Below, in pieces: positions 57,564 through 64,000 of a stretch of 64,000 nt of DNA. Location of the stretch: positions 1-64,000 of the forward strand of contig JBEKMO010000029.1 of assembly GCA_050008465.1 (NCBI GenBank), given 5' to 3'. Both the position numbers and the translations under genes were made by a program. Position 1 is the stretch's first letter; every line of letters starts with the position of its first letter. The notes beneath the pieces are model-generated. The model worked only from the letters and a program-made list of their open reading frames with translations. It was not told the DNA's origin and searched no databases. The DNA is from Fen-330 sp050008465 (GTDB taxonomy: Bacteria; Acidobacteriota; Terriglobia; Bryobacterales; Bryobacteraceae).

Positions 57564-58814
57564 ATGGACACGCGCGCATTGCTGTTCCGCGTTTTGCGGA
57601 TCGCCGTCGTCGTCTCCGTCCTTGCGCCGCCGGGCGCAGCGGAGTTCGCGGCCCAGACTCAGGCCGCCGGCAAAGCCTTGACCGTGCGCCAGGTGGAAGC
57701 TCTCATCCGGCAGGGATCGCCGGACAGCTTCGTCAGCCAGGAACTGCGAACCCGCGGCTTGGCTAGCCCCGTCGACCGGCCGCTGATCGAGAAGCTCACC
57801 AACCTCGGTGCGGGACCCGAGACCCGCGCCGCGCTCGAACACCTGTTGCCGAAAGTCCGGCTCGTGATCCGGACCGCTCCCGGCGCCGACGTGGCCCTCG
57901 ACGGCATCCCCGTCGCCACGGTCGGAGATGCCGGCGAGATCGTGCTCGCCGTCGGGCCCGGCGACTATCAACTGCTGGTCACCAAGAAGGACCACAGCTC
58001 CGTCTCGAAGCCGGTCCGTTTGGTCCTCGACCAGCCGCAGACCGTGGAGGCGCCACTCGCCTGGACGATCGGGTTCCTGACGCTCGACGCCGGACTCCCG
58101 GATGCGCAGATCACCATCGCCGGGGCCGGACAGTATCCCAGTCGCGTGGAGCGGCTGCCTCTGCCTGTCGGCCCCCACGAGATCCGGGTGGCCGCTCCTT
58201 TCCGAATCGCGTTCTCCACCGTCGTGGTCGTCGAGGGAGGAAGAACGCACGAAGTCCCCGTGACCCTCGAGATCGACAGCGCCGCGCTCAAGGCGGTCGG
58301 CGACGAGATCCTCCGGGACTATTCGAAGTCCGACTACCTGATGGCGACTATGCGGGGCCAGTTGTACCTGCAGCGCGGAGGCGCAGACCCGGAGATCCTC
58401 AGGGTCCTGGCGCTCAGCCATTTCCAGGACAAGCGCTTCATCACGTTTCCGGCCATCGCGGCCAAGGCCCTGGCCGCCGGAGTGGAACTCACCTTCCACA
58501 CCACTCATTACCACTCCGCTTTCACCCTCCGGGGAGGCCACGGCGCGGAGCTCGGTGTCAGCGCGGCCACGATCCGCTACACGCCGCTTGGCAAGTGCAG
58601 CCTGGGCCCGCTCACGGTTCCTGTCGCGCAGGTGCGCTGCACCCTGCGAAGTACGGGGAACTCCACCACGCTCACCCTGACCTTCCCGAATCCCAAGAAC
58701 CCGTCCAAGAGCCTTGACCTCAACCTCGTCGACGAGGCGCCTACCGACTTGGAAGCCATCATGAGGCTGATCGATGTGTCGCGCGCGGCGGCGCCGGCCC
58801 CGCCCCGTCCATAG
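57564..58814 (+). CDS. Exported protein with PEGA-like domain
   Basis: 416 residues with a signal peptide (MDTRALLFRVLRIAVVVSVLAPPGAAEF). Residues near 95-160 (LVIRTAPGADVALDGIPVATVGDAGEIVLAVGPGDYQLLVTKKDHSSVSKPVRL) fit a PEGA beta-sandwich. The C-terminal part (EILRDYSKSDYLMATMRGQLYLQRGGADPE...) is not recognised. No enzyme motif. The stop TAG is followed by a partial family D sequence (TGGCACAGGC). Confidence 0.7.
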   Translation: MDTRALLFRVLRIAVVVSVLAPPGAAEFAAQTQAAGKALTVRQVEALIRQGSPDSFVSQELRTRGLASPVDRPLIEKLTNLGAGPETRAALEHLLPKVRLVIRTAPGADVALDGIPVATVGDAGEIVLAVGPGDYQLLVTKKDHSSVSKPVRLVLDQPQTVEAPLAWTIGFLTLDAGLPDAQITIAGAGQYPSRVERLPLPVGPHEIRVAAPFRIAFSTVVVVEGGRTHEVPVTLEIDSAALKAVGDEILRDYSKSDYLMATMRGQLYLQRGGADPEILRVLALSHFQDKRFITFPAIAAKALAAGVELTFHTTHYHSAFTLRGGHGAELGVSAATIRYTPLGKCSLGPLTVPVAQVRCTLRSTGNSTTLTLTFPNPKNPSKSLDLNLVDEAPTDLEAIMRLIDVSRAAAPAPPRP

Positions 58815-58869
58815 TGGCACAGGCTGAGTGGTCCACTTCTGCTACAACAGTGGCAGGGGGCGCTCCAGC

Positions 58870-59775
58870 ATGAGAATCGGATTCATCGGAATCGGGAACA
58901 TGGGCGAGCCGATGGCCCGCAACTTGATCCTCGCGGGACATCAAGTCGCCGTCTACAACCGCACGCGGGAACGCGCCGAGACGTTGGGTCGGGAAGGCGC
59001 CCGCATCGCCGCGTCTCCGGCGGAGGCCGCCACGGACGCCGACGTGCTGATCACGATGCTCGCCGACGATCCGGCGCTGCGCGGCACGGTCCTGGAGGGC
59101 GGCCAGCCCGCGATCGACGCGCTCCGACGCGGCGCCGTTCACATGTCCAGCAGCACCATCAGCCTCGAAATGTCGAAGGAACTCGAGCGGCGGCACGGCG
59201 CTCGCGGCCAGGGCTACATCGCCGCGCCCGTGATCGGCCGCGCCGACGCGGCGGCCGAGAAGAGGCTGTGGGTGATCGCCGCGGGCCCGCCGGACCAGAT
59301 CGCGCACTGCCGTCCGGTGATGGAGGCGCTCGGCCGGGGAGTCACCGTCGTCGGCGAAGAGCCTTGGAAGGCCAACCTGGTCAAGATAGGCGTGAACTTC
59401 GTGCTGGCCTCGATGGTGGAAGCGCTCGGCGAGAGTTACGCGCTCATGGAAAAGCACGGCGTGGACCCGCACCAGTTCCTGGCGGTGCTCAACGGTGGGG
59501 CGTTCCAATCGCCCGTGTTCGAGAACTACGGTACGCGCATCGCGGACCATCGCTACCAACCCGCGGGTTTTTCACTGCGCCTGGGCCTTAAAGACACCCT
59601 GCTCGCCCTTGCGGCCGCGGAATCCGCCACGGCGCCACTCCCGTTCGCCGGCGTCCTGCGCGACCGATTTCTGCAAGCCCTTGCTTACGGCCACGGAGAT
59701 CTCGACTGGGCCGCCATCGCCGAGATCGCCCGCATCAACGCGAACCTGGTCCGCCCGCTCGGCGCCGGCGGCTGA
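58870..59775 (+). CDS. NAD(P)-dependent 3-hydroxyacid dehydrogenase family protein
   Basis: 301 residues. Rossmann motif RIGFIGIGNMGEPMARNLILAGHQVAVYNRT, then VHMSSSTISLEMSKEL and the catalytic Lys in ANLVKIGVNFVLASMVEALGESYAL, as in beta-hydroxyacid dehydrogenases (3-hydroxyisobutyrate, tartronate-semialdehyde or imine reductase type). The start at 58870 is the Met just before the Rossmann fold. Substrate unknown. Confidence 0.9.
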   Translation: MRIGFIGIGNMGEPMARNLILAGHQVAVYNRTRERAETLGREGARIAASPAEAATDADVLITMLADDPALRGTVLEGGQPAIDALRRGAVHMSSSTISLEMSKELERRHGARGQGYIAAPVIGRADAAAEKRLWVIAAGPPDQIAHCRPVMEALGRGVTVVGEEPWKANLVKIGVNFVLASMVEALGESYALMEKHGVDPHQFLAVLNGGAFQSPVFENYGTRIADHRYQPAGFSLRLGLKDTLLALAAAESATAPLPFAGVLRDRFLQALAYGHGDLDWAAIAEIARINANLVRPLGAGG

Positions 59776-59862
59776 CCCACGTCGCGCTGTCCACCGCCGG
59801 GCTGTTGGCTCGACGAGCTGGCGGACCACTGCATCGGCGCGCCGCCCGCGCGGAGTACTATT

Positions 59863-60366
59863 GTGCCTATACGACGTCCCGCTCTTATTGCCCTACTTTT
59901 GCCGGCTGTCGCCATTTGCCAGCCGGCCCAGATGTTCCGCGGCAACCTCGCCCATACCGGCGTCTACGATGCCCCCAGCGTGCCGAAGTTTCAAAAGCTC
60001 AAGTGGAGGTTCCAGACCGACGCGCGCGCCCTGTCGTCGCCCGCCATCTCGAACGGCACGGTCTATTTCGGCAGCGGCGATGGCCACGTCTGCGCGCTGG
60101 ATGCCGCCACCGGCGTCAAGCTCTTCTGGCTCGACGTGAAGATGCCGGTGTTCTCCTTCCCCGCCATCGCCAGCGGCGTCGCCTACTTCGGAACCTTCGA
60201 CGGCCGCCTCGACTTCAACGCCGTCACCCGCCCCTATTTCTACGATGCGATGGTGAGCGGCGCAACGAAGCTGTTTACCATGGGCTCGATTCGGTCCTCG
60301 CCCGTGGTCGACCAAGACGTCCTCTACTTCGGCTCGGCCGACGGCGCCCTTTACGCGCTCATGTAG
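59863..60366 (+). CDS. Short PQQ-like beta-propeller protein
   Basis: 167 residues from a GTG (MPIRRPALIALLLPAVAICQPAQ; signal peptide). Blades of the PQQ type: SSPAISNGTVYFGSGDGHVCALDAATGVKLF, FSFPAIASGVAYFGTFDGRL, RSSPVVDQDVLYFGSADGALYALM. Only about three recognisable blades, far fewer than the usual eight, so it may be a truncated or minimal blade protein. The end overlaps the convergent gene by 8 bases. Confidence 0.75.
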   Translation: MPIRRPALIALLLPAVAICQPAQMFRGNLAHTGVYDAPSVPKFQKLKWRFQTDARALSSPAISNGTVYFGSGDGHVCALDAATGVKLFWLDVKMPVFSFPAIASGVAYFGTFDGRLDFNAVTRPYFYDAMVSGATKLFTMGSIRSSPVVDQDVLYFGSADGALYALM

Positions 60367-61393
60367 AAGCGGCGCGGCCGAAGTGGGTGAGCACGCGGAG
60401 CGCGAAGTAGGTCAGCCATTTGCTCGGCTTTCCCTTCGCCTCCACGTCCACCCACATCTTGCCGTTTAGCGAGCTCTCCATGACCCATTTGCCCTCCGGC
60501 GTCATCTTCTCTTCGATGACCCGGAGGGGCTTTTCCAGCGCGGCGGACATGGGAGTACCCAGTTCGGCGAGCGCGTACATGGCCTCGAGAATGTCCGAGT
60601 TGTAGTGCAGTGGAAAGCCGAACTTCAGCCACCCTGGCTTGGGTTTCGGCGCGCCCGAGCCGCGTTCGGCCAGGAACTGGTCCCGCCGATCGGATACCCA
60701 CTGTTTCACCGTTTGCCCCGCGGGCAATCCGCCGCGGCCGGGGTTGCGCTCCAGAATCTTCAGCCACTCCTTCTGATTCCCCGGCACGTACACGAAGACT
60801 TCGTGCTCGAGCATGCGGCCGGCCAGGAGCTTGATCGCGGATTTCATGGCCGGAGTCCGGTCCTTCGGAGGCACCTGCGAAAAACAGAGCAGCAGTTTAG
60901 GCTGGGCCATGTAACACCCGGGCAGAAGGGAATAGGCCATGGCGCTGCAATCGATGCCTCCGCCTTTTACGACTCTCCGTGCCAAGGCCTCTCGCTCCTG
61001 CCGAACCACCGGATGGCTCCCGCAACCCAAACGCGTCAGAGCCGCGAGGATATTGGCAGTCAGACACTGCAAGCCGTCTTTGCTCACCCACTTGCGCTGG
61101 TCCAATATGTCGCCGATCCCCGCGGCGATGCGCCGGTCCTTCCCATCGGCCAGGAACTGGCCCAGGAAAATCAACTGCCAGTACTTGCCCATGTATTTCT
61201 CGTAGGCCTTGTCGCCGTCACCCCAGAAGTGGTCTGCGTGCTTGAGTATCTCCAGGGTGACTCGGTAGCCCATGAGGCGTGACTTCGCCCGAGCCAGCTC
61301 AGGCTCCGTCTCCGGCGTCCGCAACAGGTTCTTCAAGGTCAGGTAGCGAACCGGGGGATTATTCTCTTCGAGCAGCCAATCGATCGCCTGCAT
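60359..61393 (-). CDS. Alpha/alpha-toroid protein of unknown function (terpene-cyclase-like repeats)
   Basis: 344 residues; start at 61393 (MQAIDWLLEENNPPVRYLTLKNLLRTPE). Repeated helices (QLIFLGQFLADGKDRRIAAGIGDILDQRKWVSKDGLQCLTANILAALTRLG and PLHYNSDILEAMYALAELG) suggest an alpha/alpha-toroid like prenyltransferase or squalene-cyclase repeats. Similar proteins are often mis-labelled NifH-type in databases; no nitrogenase features are present here. No catalytic motif can be assigned. Confidence 0.75.
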   Translation of the reverse strand: MQAIDWLLEENNPPVRYLTLKNLLRTPETEPELARAKSRLMGYRVTLEILKHADHFWGDGDKAYEKYMGKYWQLIFLGQFLADGKDRRIAAGIGDILDQRKWVSKDGLQCLTANILAALTRLGCGSHPVVRQEREALARRVVKGGGIDCSAMAYSLLPGCYMAQPKLLLCFSQVPPKDRTPAMKSAIKLLAGRMLEHEVFVYVPGNQKEWLKILERNPGRGGLPAGQTVKQWVSDRRDQFLAERGSGAPKPKPGWLKFGFPLHYNSDILEAMYALAELGTPMSAALEKPLRVIEEKMTPEGKWVMESSLNGKMWVDVEAKGKPSKWLTYFALRVLTHFGRAAST

Positions 61394-61408
61394 GTCTTCA
61401 CTGTAGAC

Positions 61409-61450
61409 AAAAAAGAGCCGCCCCGAGGCGTATCGGCCGGGGGCGGCTCT
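61409..61450 (-). terminator. Rho-independent terminator of groESL
   Basis: Stem AGAGCCGCCCC (61414-61424) with GGGGCGGCTCT (61440-61450), an 11-bp perfect stem, followed on the minus strand by a run of six T. Placed 60 bases past the groEL stop. Confidence 0.93.
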
Positions 61451-61467
61451 AGGTACTCTACCAACGC

Positions 61468-61508
61468 GCGCCTGTCCCCGCAAACGGGGGCCGCCGCGCG
61501 GTTAGCGC
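61468..61508. repeat. Family B repeat, copy 3
   Basis: GCGCCTGTCCCCGCAAACGG then GGGCCGCCGCGCGGTTAGCGC. It matches 36320-36360 at all but about four positions and ends directly at the groEL stop codon (61509-61511). Confidence 0.88.
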
Positions 61509-63143
<1,635 letters not shown>

Positions 63144-63162
63144 GTGTGTTCCTTTCTCCTCT

Positions 63163-63474
63163 TTACGCGTCCGCTACCTTGGACGCGCCTTCCAGAATCC
63201 CGAGGACCTCGTCCTCCCGCATGATCACGTACTCCTCGCCGTCTATCTTGATCTCGTTGCCGGAGTACTTTCCAAACAGGATCCGGTCGCCGGCCTTCAC
63301 GTCCAGCGCCACGACCTTGCCGCTATCCAGGCGTTTGCCCTGGCCCACGGCCACCACTTCGCCCTCCTGGGGCTTCTCTTTGGCCGTGTCCGGAATGATG
63401 ATCCCGCCCTGGACTTGCTCCTTTTCCTCGATGCGCTTCACGACAATGCGATCGTAGAGCGGTCGAATGTTCAT
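63163..63474 (-). CDS. groES: 10-kDa co-chaperonin GroES
   Basis: 103 residues starting MNIRPLYDRIVVKRIEEKEQVQGGIIIPDTAKEKPQEGEVVAVG. I chose ATG 63474 because GGAGG is eight bases upstream; an ATG two codons earlier would sit too close. The mobile loop (EQVQGGIIIPDTA) and roof (VALDVKAGDRILFGKYSG) are normal. It is followed by groEL after 19 bases. Confidence 0.97.
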   Translation of the reverse strand: MNIRPLYDRIVVKRIEEKEQVQGGIIIPDTAKEKPQEGEVVAVGQGKRLDSGKVVALDVKAGDRILFGKYSGNEIKIDGEEYVIMREDEVLGILEGASKVADA

Positions 63475-63558
63475 ACGCATGCCTCCAATTGGTTCGCTTC
63501 TGGTAGTTTGAATCTCGGAAATCGGACCCGGCAGGAAACGCCAAGCCCCACAACTATT

Positions 63559-63588
63559 ATTAGCACTCTGGCACGACGAGTGTCAAGC
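63559..63588 (-). promoter_or_regulatory. Sigma-70 type promoter of groESL
   Basis: On the minus strand, TTGACA (complement of 63583-63588) and TAATAA (complement of 63559-63564), 18 bases apart. The promoter overlaps the CIRCE operator almost completely, so HrcA binding would block polymerase. Confidence 0.8.
63562..63588. promoter_or_regulatory. CIRCE operator (HrcA binding site)
   Basis: TTAGCACTC (63562-63570), a 9-bp spacer, then GAGTGTCAA (63580-63588). It matches the CIRCE consensus TTAGCACTC-N9-GAGTGCTAA with two changes in the right arm. HrcA represses groESL until heat shock. Confidence 0.93.
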
Positions 63589-63621
63589 GGCCACTCTAAC
63601 CCATTGTAAATACTTACCTTT

Positions 63622-64000
63622 TCACCGGATCAGATCGTGGAACTTCATCTCCAGGAACACCGCCCCGCGCGGCTCACCCGCCCCGCGGTTGGCGTTGCAG
63701 GCATATCCCGCGGTAAACGATACGTGGGAACCCAGGGTCAGGCGCCCGCCGCCGCCCAGGCCGTAGCGGACCAGGCGCGAAGAGGGCGCTGGGCCAACGT
63801 ACGCGGTGTCGAAGATGAACACGGGATCGACCGAGACCAGATTGATCTCCTGGACCAGGGCCGTCAGTGCTCGGTCGACGATCCGGAAGTCCTCCGCCGC
63901 TCTGCTCTCCGCGCGAGCGAGCGCCGCTGGATCGGTGACCGCCGTTTCGATCTCCGCGCGCCGCTCGACAACCTGACGGGCCGCGGCGTGGATCTCCGCG
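63622..64000 (-). CDS. 3' end of a probable outer-membrane beta-barrel protein (starts outside window)
   Basis: 125 residues to the right edge, in an open frame throughout. The last part, FDTAYVGPAPSSRLVRYGLGGGGRLTLGSHVSFTAGYACNANRGAGEPRGAVFLEMKFHDLIR, has the alternating pattern of beta-barrel strands found at the end of Omp85/surface-antigen proteins, often linked to patatin-like lipases in this phylum. The upstream 60 residues are helical/acidic. Only the C terminus is visible, so the family is an inference. Confidence 0.6.
   Translation of the reverse strand, partial: AEIHAAARQVVERRAEIETAVTDPAALARAESRAAEDFRIVDRALTALVQEINLVSVDPVFIFDTAYVGPAPSSRLVRYGLGGGGRLTLGSHVSFTAGYACNANRGAGEPRGAVFLEMKFHDLIR

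Noticed and set aside
60359..61393. Nitrogenase-type annotation for the toroid protein
   Set aside because: There are no P-loop or cysteine motifs of nitrogenase proteins; the helical repeats are of the prenyltransferase/cyclase-like type.

Overview
High-GC, gene-dense chromosomal DNA, most likely from an acidobacterium of the Solibacter/Bryobacter group. Two large secreted proteins (1003-4614 and 38996-42310) end in the repeat-poor C-terminal domain typical of Solibacter (TIGR03437 type), and the window carries several extracytoplasmic glycoside hydrolases, degenerate palindromic repeats between genes and a CIRCE-controlled groESL. No rRNA, tRNA, CRISPR array or prophage was recognised.

Layout. 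1-885: 3' end of homoserine dehydrogenase. 1003-6646: two large exported proteins. 6647-7599: about 950 bp without a convincing gene, with palindromic repeats. 7600-20610 (minus strand): one tightly coupled operon that begins with an ECF sigma factor and its zinc-binding anti-sigma, then a small exported protein and a type II secretion set in the order E-F-G-H-I-J-K-L-M-C-x-D. gspE is split by an apparent one-base frameshift. gspD has a long Gly/Met/Tyr-rich insert. 20753-23474: small accessory genes (MNT/HEPN pair, MBL hydrolase, VapBC-like pair, an AT-richer orphan). 23524-28711: TPR protein, folC, zinc-ribbon protein, plsC, aminotransferase. 28753-36222: GH2 hydrolase and purQ-purL-purF. 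36401-43517: small Tudor-like protein, methyltransferase, PLP decarboxylase, large subtilase, greA, CDP-alcohol phosphatidyltransferase. 43635-44903: acpS-nikR and mscL with a zinc-ribbon tail. 44986-51492: GH2, paired half-size EamA transporters, YbaK-type deacylase, GH94 phosphorylase. 51544-54592: 2-oxoacid:ferredoxin oxidoreductase korDABC plus a small ORF. 54813-61393: third GH2, DinB protein, exported PEGA-like protein, NAD(P)-dependent dehydrogenase, PQQ-blade protein, alpha/alpha-toroid protein. 61509-63474: groES-groEL with overlapping promoter/CIRCE and a strong terminator. 63622-64000: 3' end of a probable beta-barrel protein.

How the parts fit. The T2SS would export folded enzymes across the outer membrane; the subtilase and the GH2 enzymes are plausible clients, while the leaderless GH94 phosphorylase would handle imported disaccharide in the cytoplasm. 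The sigma/anti-sigma pair at the head of the operon suggests envelope-stress or self-regulation of secretion.

The most unusual structure is the set of interspersed repeats. At least four families occur, several copies begin exactly at the stop codon of the gene in front of them, one supplies the stop codon of purQ, and one has become coding sequence inside the prepilin leader of GspJ. I did not find a clearly new defence or mobile system; the HEPN/MNT and VapBC-like pairs are the only toxin-antitoxin-like modules seen.
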